From Promethearchaeota archaeon (GTDB lineage: Archaea > Asgardarchaeota > Lokiarchaeia > Sigynarchaeales > SOKP01), in NCBI GenBank assembly GCA_019057735.1, contig JAHLWV010000070.1, positions 1 through 10,080 of the forward strand: a stretch of 10,080 bases of DNA, given 5' to 3'. Below the pieces are notes generated by a model. That model searched no databases. It had not been told where the DNA came from and was given only the letters and a program-made list of their open reading frames with translations. Below, one piece after another: positions 1 through 6,047 of the stretch. Made by a program: the position numbers and the translations under genes. Position 1 is the stretch's first letter. Every line of letters begins with the position of its first letter.

Positions 1-43
1 ATTTCAATATTATTTAAAAAAAATTTCAAAAACAACTTTTTAA

Positions 44-54
44 ATAAATATAAA
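44..54 (+). promoter_or_regulatory. putative TATA box for the 99-911 gene
   Basis: An A/T-only stretch reading ataaatataaa lies about 50 nt before the ATG at 99. A TATA box here would place the transcript start near position 75-80, just ahead of the purine-rich leader and the ribosome binding site. The whole upstream region is nearly pure A/T, so any TATA call is weak. Confidence 0.3.
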
Positions 55-85
55 ATTAAATAATTTAAAAAAAAATATAAAAAAA

Positions 86-91
86 AGTGAT
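86..91 (+). promoter_or_regulatory. ribosome binding site of the 99-911 gene
   Basis: The sequence agtgat matches part of the archaeal Shine-Dalgarno consensus GGAGGTGATC and sits 7 nt before the ATG at 99, which supports that start. It stands out because it holds the only G residues in a long A/T leader. Confidence 0.5.
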
Positions 92-98
92 ATAAAAA

Positions 99-911
99 AT
101 GGTGTTATTTCAACCGCCTAGTGGTCCACCTCCGGGTCCTTGGAAGTTCGGTTTTGAAGGATATCCTAATAGTCAAATGATTGAAGTCGTATTGTGGATT
201 GGAGCGATTATCTCAATAATTTTCGCATTATTACTCTTGGCTTCCTATTTAAATAGTAGAAAACAAGAACACCTCCTTTGGGGCATTTCATTTGCTTTGC
301 TCTGGATGAATCTCCACTTAGCTATACCGGCTGGTGATTTTGAGTATTTTCTGACTGCTATACCTGCTGGTTTTTCAGCTTTATCATTAGGACTGTTTGC
401 GGTGGGTTTATGGAAAAATGTTAAGCCTGAAAAGACAAAGATCGGAAATCTCCTATTACTGTATGTTGTTTGTATATCTGTAGCAATAATGGTTCTTAAA
501 AATCCAAATATTGCCGTTCCTTATACATTCGGTTTTCAAGTGATTCCATCATTTGTTACTACGATTCTAGTATTGGCTCTGCACATTCCAAGCGCAGCTT
601 TAATAATTTACCTTCCAATTACGACGAAGGAAGAAAATGGAAATGCTACATGGGCATTCGTAGTAGCAGGCGCTGTAATGAGTCTCGTAGGAATTCTTAT
701 AGGTCTTGCAGGTTTATTCGGGTATTCATTCCCATATGATGGTACAGCAATGGTAGTAGATACGGGAAATTACTTCTTAGTCGGATATCTATTCGTAATC
801 CTTTCAATATTTCCATTCGCTTTAACATTAGCTATTACAGCCTTTGCTTGGGGAACATTCGTTCCTAAAAGATGGGGCTTTGATATTGCAGGTATTGAAT
901 TAGAAGAGTAA
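99..911 (+). CDS. seven-TM membrane protein, unknown family
   Basis: I do not recognise this 270-residue protein. It has about seven hydrophobic segments (roughly residues 28-49, 57-76, 82-104, 115-133, 149-172, 185-207, 226-252), a short Pro/Gly-rich start (PPSGPPPGPW, residues 6-15) in place of a signal peptide, and an acidic C-terminal tail ending in ELEE. The histidines are few (H58, H73, H162) and not arranged in an obvious heme-binding pattern. There is no lysine in the last helix, so it is not a retinal protein. Its size and helix count recall cytochrome oxidase subunit III, but I see no subunit III signature. The ATG at 99 is preceded by a partial SD site. It lies ahead of the HCO/NOR-like gene, separated by 374 nt with an oligo-T terminator, so it may be a separate transcript. 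A role as a sensor or accessory membrane subunit is only a guess from position. Confidence 0.85.
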   Translation: MVLFQPPSGPPPGPWKFGFEGYPNSQMIEVVLWIGAIISIIFALLLLASYLNSRKQEHLLWGISFALLWMNLHLAIPAGDFEYFLTAIPAGFSALSLGLFAVGLWKNVKPEKTKIGNLLLLYVVCISVAIMVLKNPNIAVPYTFGFQVIPSFVTTILVLALHIPSAALIIYLPITTKEENGNATWAFVVAGAVMSLVGILIGLAGLFGYSFPYDGTAMVVDTGNYFLVGYLFVILSIFPFALTLAITAFAWGTFVPKRWGFDIAGIELEE

Positions 912-928
912 GTTAAATTAAACAAAAA

Positions 929-971
929 GCATTTATGCAATAAATTTTTTTTCTTTTTATTTTTTTTTTTA
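929..971 (+). terminator. oligo-T terminator after the 7-TM gene
   Basis: A small GCA/TGC inverted repeat (929-938) is followed within a few bases by two long T runs (944-952 and 960-970) interrupted only by a C and an A. Oligo-T runs directly after a stop codon are the usual intrinsic termination signal in archaea. The hairpin is too small to matter much; the T tracts carry the call. Confidence 0.65.
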
Positions 972-1250
972 TTGATGACAAACAACAATAATCTTCATTT
1001 TGAAAATCAGTTTATTTCATCCTAAACATCAGTTTAAGCGAATGAAACACAATTTATACTTATAGTATCCCAATCAAAACGTGTTAACTGAATATGAAAT
1101 TCGATTTTATCCATTTCATTGTTTTATTTTTCCGGATTGACTTACAAACTGAAATTTTTTTCTTAAATATGTGTTCTTTTATGTTATGCTAAGGATATTA
1201 CATGAAAACTTGAAACAAAAGATATATTAATTAATATGAATTTACTTAGT
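972..1250. other. 374-nt gene spacer with repeated TCAGTTT motif
   Basis: The spacer between 911 and 1286 has no credible ORF, tRNA or ncRNA that I can see. Inside it the 7-mer tcagttt occurs directly at 1007-1013 and 1029-1035, exactly 22 nt apart (two helical turns). Its reverse complement aaactga occurs at 1146-1152, and a 6/7 match, taactga, at 1085-1091. This could be an operator cluster for the downstream gene, or chance in A/T-rich DNA. The part nearest the gene (1251-1285) holds the likely promoter. Confidence 0.35.
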
Positions 1251-1265
1251 AAAAATATTTTTTTT
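1249..1265 (+). promoter_or_regulatory. putative TATA box for the HCO/NOR-like gene
   Basis: The stretch aaaaatattttttttt is centred about 28 nt before the GTG at 1286, the spacing expected between an archaeal TATA box and the start of a leaderless transcript. A second candidate, ctatatta near 1269-1276, would instead give a short leader for the ATG at 1322. The sequence alone does not decide between them. Confidence 0.3.
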
Positions 1266-1285
1266 AATCTATATTACAAATTAAG

Positions 1286-2818
1286 GTGTTAAAAATAACA
1301 GAAATAACAGAAACAATACCAATGGAAACTGATATGGAAACCTCAATGGAAAAGCAGGAAATGAAAGTTGAACCTGAAACGAGTTTTAAGAAGATACATT
1401 ATGTCTTGTTCATATTTGTCTTTTTACAAGTAATGTTCTATATGACCTTCTCTGAGCCTCTTACCGTTCTTATCGGTAATGAACCGATCTGGCCTTGGAT
1501 GCTTAACGACGACGTGATGTCGAGGACAGCTCGCCTGGTTATGATCTATCACTCGTTAGCACTACCGTTTTTTGTAGCGAACACATTCTGGATATTAGAA
1601 CACTACGAAGTCCGTAAAAGGTGGTTACCAACTTTAAAAATTCTTTTAATACCTAGTGCGTTTCTTGTAGGGATAAACGGAATGATTTTTGCCTACACCC
1701 GTCTAAGACTTTTCCACGAGCTTTTCACTTTTGGCTTGCTACTTTGTTTTATAGGTGGAATAGTGTTTCTTGTGGCAGCTTGGCCAGTGAAAGGTAGATT
1801 TCCAAAAGAAAACCCTGACGGTTCCACTTTCCGGGGTTTGAATTTGGAATATCTCAACCTTTGTATCCTCGCGATATGCATTATGGTTTCGGCAATATAT
1901 GGCGCTCTCGCCGCTATTGAAAACTTTACTGGCACTATTTGGGGATTAGGACGCGAACCTATCGCCTTTTTGGCAGAAGCCATCATCAGAAAGGGTATAA
2001 CATTCGGAGGCCATCACGATATCGTCCAAGACATGATAGTTGGTCACCTTCACATCCAGCTTGCCCAATCAGCAGCTATGGTTATGTTGGTCGCCTTCCG
2101 TACGAGTAAGATGTCAGGTAAACTTTATCAAATTGTATTAGGGATTACTCCAATTGGCGTTATAACATTATCTTATGGTGCATGGGTCCTAAATCATTAC
2201 ATAATATGGGTGGGTGCTGGCTTATTGATCCTCGCAACGTTAACTATGTCTATAGTTGGCTTGAAGAACATTGTTAAGGATAAATTAGGAGACGCTCACG
2301 AAAATGCATCACGTGGTCAAAAGCTTAAAGCGTTGGTTAGTGAACCTGTAAAGATGTCATATTATTACCTTCTTATGATAGCCCAACTTTTAGTCATGCC
2401 TCAAATCTATGTTGGTCTTTTAGTAGATGAATATTATAGATTACCTTATATGGTAACGCTGGAGTATAATTTTAACGTGGCACACTGGCATCAACTCGCC
2501 GTTATGATTGCAGTAGCTCTGATGGTTCATGCTATAGACTTTTTCAAGGTTGAAGGTCGATTAAAACAAATCCTGGGTTGGACATTTTTTGTCGGGTTTA
2601 CTTTAACATTTCCTTTCGCAATGATGCATATGATACGTTTCGCAGGTTTGGAAAATTTCGCCGGTTTTAGAACTGTAGTATTTATAGGAGTATGGGTTCT
2701 CTTGGCAGGCTTTGTCCTCGGATTATACGCGCTTTGGAAAAATCTAAAAACTATCCCAGAAACGGAACACAGAAGACCAGCTTCTGAACCTCTGATTCTT
2801 ACTGAAAAAACCGCTTAA
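1286..2818 (+). CDS. heme-copper oxidase / NO reductase-like subunit I, divergent
   Basis: A 510-residue polytopic protein with about 12 hydrophobic helices (near residues 38-58, 84-104, 119-139, 145-166, 187-212, 250-272, 280-303, 305-327, 358-380, 397-417, 428-449, 462-484), the helix number of heme-copper oxidase/NOR catalytic subunits. The histidines fit that fold: H89 in TM2, H254 and H256 in TM6, an N303-H304 pair at TM7, and an H400-W-H402 pair in TM10 with context NVAHWHQL, like the H-x-H of TM10 that binds both hemes. The spacing H254 to H304 is 50 residues and H304 to H400 is 96, close to known members. NHYIIWVG resembles the HHYYWIG of NorB. Unusual points are Asn in place of one His of the HH pair, and Q258 four residues after H254, where NorB has its FeB-ligand Glu. 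The first 33 residues are Met/Glu/Thr-rich. The start is uncertain: GTG 1286 (possibly leaderless) or ATG 1322. It is followed by heme O synthase. It could reduce O2 or NO; the family call is an inference from motif spacing. Confidence 0.72.
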   Translation: MLKITEITETIPMETDMETSMEKQEMKVEPETSFKKIHYVLFIFVFLQVMFYMTFSEPLTVLIGNEPIWPWMLNDDVMSRTARLVMIYHSLALPFFVANTFWILEHYEVRKRWLPTLKILLIPSAFLVGINGMIFAYTRLRLFHELFTFGLLLCFIGGIVFLVAAWPVKGRFPKENPDGSTFRGLNLEYLNLCILAICIMVSAIYGALAAIENFTGTIWGLGREPIAFLAEAIIRKGITFGGHHDIVQDMIVGHLHIQLAQSAAMVMLVAFRTSKMSGKLYQIVLGITPIGVITLSYGAWVLNHYIIWVGAGLLILATLTMSIVGLKNIVKDKLGDAHENASRGQKLKALVSEPVKMSYYYLLMIAQLLVMPQIYVGLLVDEYYRLPYMVTLEYNFNVAHWHQLAVMIAVALMVHAIDFFKVEGRLKQILGWTFFVGFTLTFPFAMMHMIRFAGLENFAGFRTVVFIGVWVLLAGFVLGLYALWKNLKTIPETEHRRPASEPLILTEKTA

Positions 2819-2828
2819 AATCGGTAAA

Positions 2829-2840
2829 ACTTTTTTTTTC
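2829..2840 (+). terminator. oligo-T tract after the HCO/NOR-like gene
   Basis: A run of nine T residues (2831-2839) begins 12 nt after the stop codon, followed by more T-rich sequence. It is probably a full or partial archaeal terminator, so ctaB need not depend entirely on read-through. Confidence 0.45.
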
Positions 2841-2850
2841 TAATTTTATT

Positions 2851-2860
2851 TTTTATAAAA
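2851..2860 (+). promoter_or_regulatory. putative TATA box for ctaB
   Basis: The stretch ttttataaaa is a good archaeal TATA-like sequence lying only about 9 nt before the first ATG (2869). A transcript starting about 26 nt downstream would begin after that ATG, which favours translation from GTG 2944 if this promoter is real. Confidence 0.35.
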
Positions 2861-2868
2861 AAATTTTA

Positions 2869-3828
2869 ATGTTAGGCTTAATTTCAATTAGCAATTTTAC
2901 TCTAATCAAAAATTTCAAAGTAAACTTCTTTACGGGGATATTTGTGAATTTTAAACAAATTTATGTTCTCTTCAACGAACTAATAAAAGCCAAGCAAACG
3001 ATACTTTTAGTTTATACTGGAGTTCTTTCTTATTTAATAACGGTTGTTGATTTATCCTTAGAAATTAACTGGTTTAATTTATTACATTTAGCAATATCTC
3101 TCTATTTTGCAGTATCGGGTACTACTGTACTAAACATGTACATCGATAGAGATATCGACGCTATTATGGAAAGGACCAAAGATCGGCCGTTACCAAGTGG
3201 ACAAGTCACAGCTTCATCTGTTCTAACATTTGGAGTTCTCTTAACGGTTGTAGGTATTTTTCTTGCATTTTTGACTCTTAATTGGTTATCTGCTCTCATA
3301 ATTTTCTTGGGTTTCTTTTTTGATGTAGTTGTCTATAGCATTTTATTAAAGAGAAGGACCAAATATAGTATTATCTTTGGAGGAATAGCCGGTGGACTCC
3401 CTGCTTGGGCAGGTAGAGTAGCAATAACTGGGAGCTTAGATTGGATTGGATTTTTGTTACTCATCTTTATTCTTGCCTGGATACCCGTTCATATTCTTAC
3501 GATAGCATTAATTCCTAGAAATTTTGAAGGTTACAAAAAAGCAAACGTACCAATGTGGCCCATTGTAAGTTCTAAAGCCCAAACTATGCGCGTAATAGCT
3601 ATTGGTGCTTTTTTTAGCAGCTTAGCACTTTACGAAGTTCTGCAAATATTAGATGCAAATGGTATTATTAGAATTATATGGGCCGTTTGTTGTGTGGTTT
3701 TATTTATTTTATCGGTCAAAAATTTAATTAAGCCTACAAATAAACTTACATTTTTAATTTTTAAGATAGCTTCCCTTTACATGCTATTAGGATTTTTATT
3801 AGTCTTGATTGGAGTGATTCTGGAATAA
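2869..3828 (+). CDS. ctaB: protoheme IX farnesyltransferase (heme O synthase)
   Basis: This UbiA-superfamily membrane prenyltransferase transfers a farnesyl group to the vinyl side chain of heme B, giving heme O for oxidase-type enzymes. The first Asp motif is NMYIDRDIDAIMERT with N89, D93 and D97, followed by DRPLPSG, which is the CtaB form rather than the quinone or archaeal-lipid (DGGGP synthase) form. The second conserved region has LLKRRT (159-164), GGLPAWAGR with P178 and G182, WIPVH with H208 in place of the usual WQPPH, and YKKANVPMWPIV (222-233). About eight to nine hydrophobic helices follow the usual plan. The longest reading is 319 residues; starting at GTG 2944 gives 294, nearer the family norm, and residues 1-25 show no conserved motif. 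It lies 50 nt after the HCO/NOR-like gene, which suggests that protein carries heme O or a derivative. No ctaA is visible here. Confidence 0.9.
   Translation: MLGLISISNFTLIKNFKVNFFTGIFVNFKQIYVLFNELIKAKQTILLVYTGVLSYLITVVDLSLEINWFNLLHLAISLYFAVSGTTVLNMYIDRDIDAIMERTKDRPLPSGQVTASSVLTFGVLLTVVGIFLAFLTLNWLSALIIFLGFFFDVVVYSILLKRRTKYSIIFGGIAGGLPAWAGRVAITGSLDWIGFLLLIFILAWIPVHILTIALIPRNFEGYKKANVPMWPIVSSKAQTMRVIAIGAFFSSLALYEVLQILDANGIIRIIWAVCCVVLFILSVKNLIKPTNKLTFLIFKIASLYMLLGFLLVLIGVILE
2932..2939 (+). promoter_or_regulatory. possible RBS for the internal ctaB start at 2944
   Basis: The sequence acggggat is a five-of-six match to the GGTGAT part of the archaeal SD and lies 4 nt before the in-frame GTG at 2944-2946. 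The upstream ATG at 2869 has only A/T sequence in front of it and no SD. This is a weak match and the spacing is short. Confidence 0.3.
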
Positions 3829-3913
3829 AAACCTTTATTTAATTTAAAAAATTAAGATTTAAAATATCAAAAAATTTAAAATTTAAACAAAAATAATTTA
3901 AAAAAAAAAAAAA
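3829..3913. repeat. A/T-only spacer with AATTTAAA iterations and A14 tract
   Basis: This spacer is built from repeated aatttaaaa-like units (3838-3900) and ends in 14 consecutive A residues (3900-3913) directly before the next ribosome binding site. The segment aaataatttaaaaaaaaa here (from 3891) is identical to 58-75 in front of the first gene. It may contain the promoter of the three-gene unit that follows, but TATA boxes cannot be singled out. Confidence 0.4.
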
Positions 3914-3916
3914 GGT
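3912..3916 (+). promoter_or_regulatory. ribosome binding site of the 6-TM gene
   Basis: The sequence aaggt lies 7 nt before the ATG at 3924 and interrupts a pure A tract. It matches the core of the GAGGT-type sites used by the next two genes and supports this start. Confidence 0.55.
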
Positions 3917-3923
3917 AAGATAT

Positions 3924-4538
3924 ATGGTAATAACACCTGAAATACAAGTAATCCTTTCCTTTGTAGCTGTTGCAATATTCATAGCACTGATACTTATATT
4001 GAACTTTAGAAAAAAAGGTACACAGAAAATTTTAATATGGATTATGTCAATCGTATTCGGAACTTTGATGACTGTAATAGTCGTATTAAACGGTATTGAA
4101 ATATTTCCGTTTAGAATAGTTGAATATCAATTTGTTGGATTTGATCCTGATTTTAGTAGTTGGCATGTAGGTATAATTCTAGGTTTGCCAGCATTAATTT
4201 CATTATCGATTGGCACAATTCTTGTTTTATACGACGAAGCAAAATATGTCATGTGGCACGGATTAGCTGCTGGAGGATCATTAATCTTAACGATAATAAA
4301 TGTAATTCTATTAATATTCATGAGCCCACCGGAAATACTTAACTATTCCGGAATGATCCACTCACTTCATATATTTCTTGGAGCCTTTGGTTTGATGACG
4401 GGTGGCGCAAGCTTCCTATTTGGGGCTTCTGGACAACGAAATATCGCAAAAATGACAGGATATTTTACTTTAGCCGGTTGGTGGGGCGCCTTTCTTTTAG
4501 GACTCTTATTAGAATTACCCGTTCCTCTAATATACTGA
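3924..4538 (+). CDS. six-TM histidine-bearing membrane protein, DUF420-like or cytochrome b-like
   Basis: A 204-residue protein with about six hydrophobic helices (near 8-27, 38-56, 82-102, 110-133, 145-168, 177-196). Four histidines lie at or near helix ends: H81 (SSWHVG), H112 (VMWHGL), and H146 and H149 (GMIHSLHIFLG). Paired histidines of this kind commonly bind b-type heme, but heme binding here is inferred. The last part (KMTGYFTLAGWWGAF) loosely recalls the C-terminal helix of DUF420/YozB-type proteins, which occur near oxidase genes; the usual His before it is absent. It is the first gene of a tight unit with an FAD oxidoreductase and an HdrD-like Fe-S protein, so it could be their membrane anchor and electron acceptor, much as HdrE serves HdrD. 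The alternative is a heme-insertion or oxidase-assembly factor. The overall identification is tentative. Confidence 0.85.
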   Translation: MVITPEIQVILSFVAVAIFIALILILNFRKKGTQKILIWIMSIVFGTLMTVIVVLNGIEIFPFRIVEYQFVGFDPDFSSWHVGIILGLPALISLSIGTILVLYDEAKYVMWHGLAAGGSLILTIINVILLIFMSPPEILNYSGMIHSLHIFLGAFGLMTGGASFLFGASGQRNIAKMTGYFTLAGWWGAFLLGLLLELPVPLIY

Positions 4539-4546
4539 TGAGGTGA
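4537..4546 (+). promoter_or_regulatory. strong RBS overlapping the previous stop codon
   Basis: The sequence gatgaggtga is a near-complete archaeal Shine-Dalgarno and overlaps the stop codon of the 6-TM gene (4536-4538). It ends 8 nt before the ATG at 4555. The in-frame GTG at 4543 lies inside this site, so it is part of the signal and not the start. Confidence 0.8.
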
Positions 4547-4554
4547 AAAAGAAA

Positions 4555-6015
4555 ATGAACGAAGTTGAAAAAAAACAAGAAAATGGAAAGACTAAATTTA
4601 CAAAAGAATTAGAAGAAATTGTACCCCCAACCCATGTAAGCACGGATATGTACGACATTGAAGCTACTTCCGGCGATCTTTCGTTGCTATCGAAGTATCA
4701 CTACAAGTTTAAGCAACAATATCAAGCAACCCATGTAGTTCGTCCTGGTACAACTGAAGAGCTTTCGAATGTAATGAAAAAATGTCATGAGTACTCAATT
4801 CCTATGACGATCCGAGCAGCAGGAAGTTCATGTTATTCAGCGTCAACCCCCACAAATGGAGGCGTAATTATTGACATGCGAAGAATGGACAAAATCTACG
4901 AAATTGATGCCAATAATAAGACTGTTAGATGTGGAGCTGGTATCTCGTGGTTAAGACTTATCGAAGCCCTCCTTGAGCATGGGTTAGGTCCAAAATGCTA
5001 CCCCACTAGTTATAAATCTAGTTGTGTTGGCGGTTTTGTAGTAACCTCTGGGAAAGTAGGTATCGGAGTTTTAAGAAACGGGATAATGAAGGACACTATT
5101 AAGTCTATAGTCTTTGTTAAACCTGACGGTTCTGTTGAAACGATTTCAAGAAACTCTCAAGGAGACTTATCACTTGATGATATAATCGGTTCATTTGGCA
5201 TTTTTGGCGCTGTTGCTGAAGTAGAATTAGAAGTGACATCTCTTAACACGTCAATGGAAATGACAGGATACAGTTTCAAAACTTTCAAAATGGCCGTAGA
5301 ATACTTCCTCTCATTGAAAAATAATGACGCAAACAAACCCTTTTTCCTATCGCTTTCAGATAAAAACTATGAGAAGTATGCTCATTGGACTTTTCCATCT
5401 AGAGCTTTTTTCGTCTATGCAGTTTATACTGGCGATTCTAGCACCACTTCTCAGGCAGTCTCATTTACTAAAGATGCAGCTTCAAAACTAGACGGGCTTG
5501 GAGTCGAAGAATGGTATCTAAAGGAAAAATGGCGCGACATAGCCGATACAGAAGTTAATGTTGGGCGATGGTGTCAAAACCTAATTTTTCAAGAATATTG
5601 GGTCTCTGATAATAGAATTGAAGAATTTTACAACTTTTACATGGAAAAGACCTCGAAGCAAAAGTATCGAAATGCATTTTATTTGATGTCTGGAGCTAAA
5701 GGAGGAAATAGAATTAAATTGTTCGGTCTTTCGGATATTAAAAACTCAAGAGAATTTTTCGGTATCAAAGCAGTTTTTAACGATATTACAATAAATAACT
5801 ACGAAAACGGTGACAATTTATACACTTTAGGTGTAGTAAATACATTCTATTCTATTAAATACCAACCTGAAATAGTTGCAGACTTGAAGAAATTGAAAAA
5901 TGAAGTAGATCCTGGAGACCTCGTAAACGAGTATAGATTAGTGAAAGCAAAAATGAGGCCTTGGCGAGTTGGACTTCTTTTCTGGATTGCAAAACGACTT
6001 TACAGAACAGCTTGA
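4555..6015 (+). CDS. FAD-linked oxidoreductase, GlcD/lactate dehydrogenase type
   Basis: A 486-residue flavoprotein with a PCMH-type FAD-binding domain (FAD_binding_4) at about residues 57-230: VVRPGTTEEL (61-70), the FAD loop AAGSSCYSAS (88-97), GAGISWLRL (127-135), YPTSYKSSCVGG (149-160) and GSFGIFGAVAEVELEV (212-227). The rest corresponds in place to the FAD-oxidase C domain, ending in a VDPGDL segment (451-456) where relatives have a DP..ILNPGK-like end. The final stretch MRPWRVGLLFWIAKRLYR (467-484) looks like an amphipathic or monotopic membrane-associating helix. Family members oxidise D-lactate, glycolate or other 2-hydroxy acids; the substrate here is unknown. The gene sits between the 6-TM gene (16-nt gap) and the HdrD-like gene (32-nt gap), as glcD and glcF pair elsewhere. 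I chose ATG 4555 because GTG 4543 is inside the SD. Confidence 0.9.
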   Translation: MNEVEKKQENGKTKFTKELEEIVPPTHVSTDMYDIEATSGDLSLLSKYHYKFKQQYQATHVVRPGTTEELSNVMKKCHEYSIPMTIRAAGSSCYSASTPTNGGVIIDMRRMDKIYEIDANNKTVRCGAGISWLRLIEALLEHGLGPKCYPTSYKSSCVGGFVVTSGKVGIGVLRNGIMKDTIKSIVFVKPDGSVETISRNSQGDLSLDDIIGSFGIFGAVAEVELEVTSLNTSMEMTGYSFKTFKMAVEYFLSLKNNDANKPFFLSLSDKNYEKYAHWTFPSRAFFVYAVYTGDSSTTSQAVSFTKDAASKLDGLGVEEWYLKEKWRDIADTEVNVGRWCQNLIFQEYWVSDNRIEEFYNFYMEKTSKQKYRNAFYLMSGAKGGNRIKLFGLSDIKNSREFFGIKAVFNDITINNYENGDNLYTLGVVNTFYSIKYQPEIVADLKKLKNEVDPGDLVNEYRLVKAKMRPWRVGLLFWIAKRLYRTA

Positions 6016-6032
6016 AAAAAAAAAATTGAAAT

Positions 6033-6037
6033 GAGGT
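6033..6037 (+). promoter_or_regulatory. ribosome binding site of the HdrD-like gene
   Basis: The sequence gaggt lies 10 nt before the ATG at 6048, after a poly-A stretch behind the previous stop codon. It matches the site used by the gene before it and supports translation as one unit. Confidence 0.65.
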
Positions 6038-6047
6038 AAAAATAAAA

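Noticed and set aside
99..911. Microbial rhodopsin
   Set aside because: Seven helices, but no lysine in the last helix for retinal attachment and no rhodopsin motifs.
770..988. 72-residue minus-strand frame starting with a Lys-rich stretch
   Set aside because: Its N-terminal lysines are the reverse of the T-run terminator, and the rest is antisense to the 7-TM gene.
1693..1986. 97-residue minus-strand open frame
   Set aside because: It is antisense to the 12-TM gene, has no promoter or RBS and no recognisable motif.
2869..3828. Archaeal lipid (DGGGP synthase) or quinone UbiA prenyltransferase
   Set aside because: The DRDIDAIMERT-DRPLP region, the LKRRT segment and the PMWPIV segment are specific to the CtaB branch.
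4160..4342. 60-residue + strand open frame inside the 6-TM gene
   Set aside because: It lies wholly inside 3924-4538 in another frame, reads as a Cys/Asn/Ile-rich low-quality protein and has no RBS; it is a shadow.
4543..4554. GTG start for the flavoprotein
   Set aside because: The codon is embedded in a near-perfect Shine-Dalgarno and ATG 4555 lies at ideal spacing.
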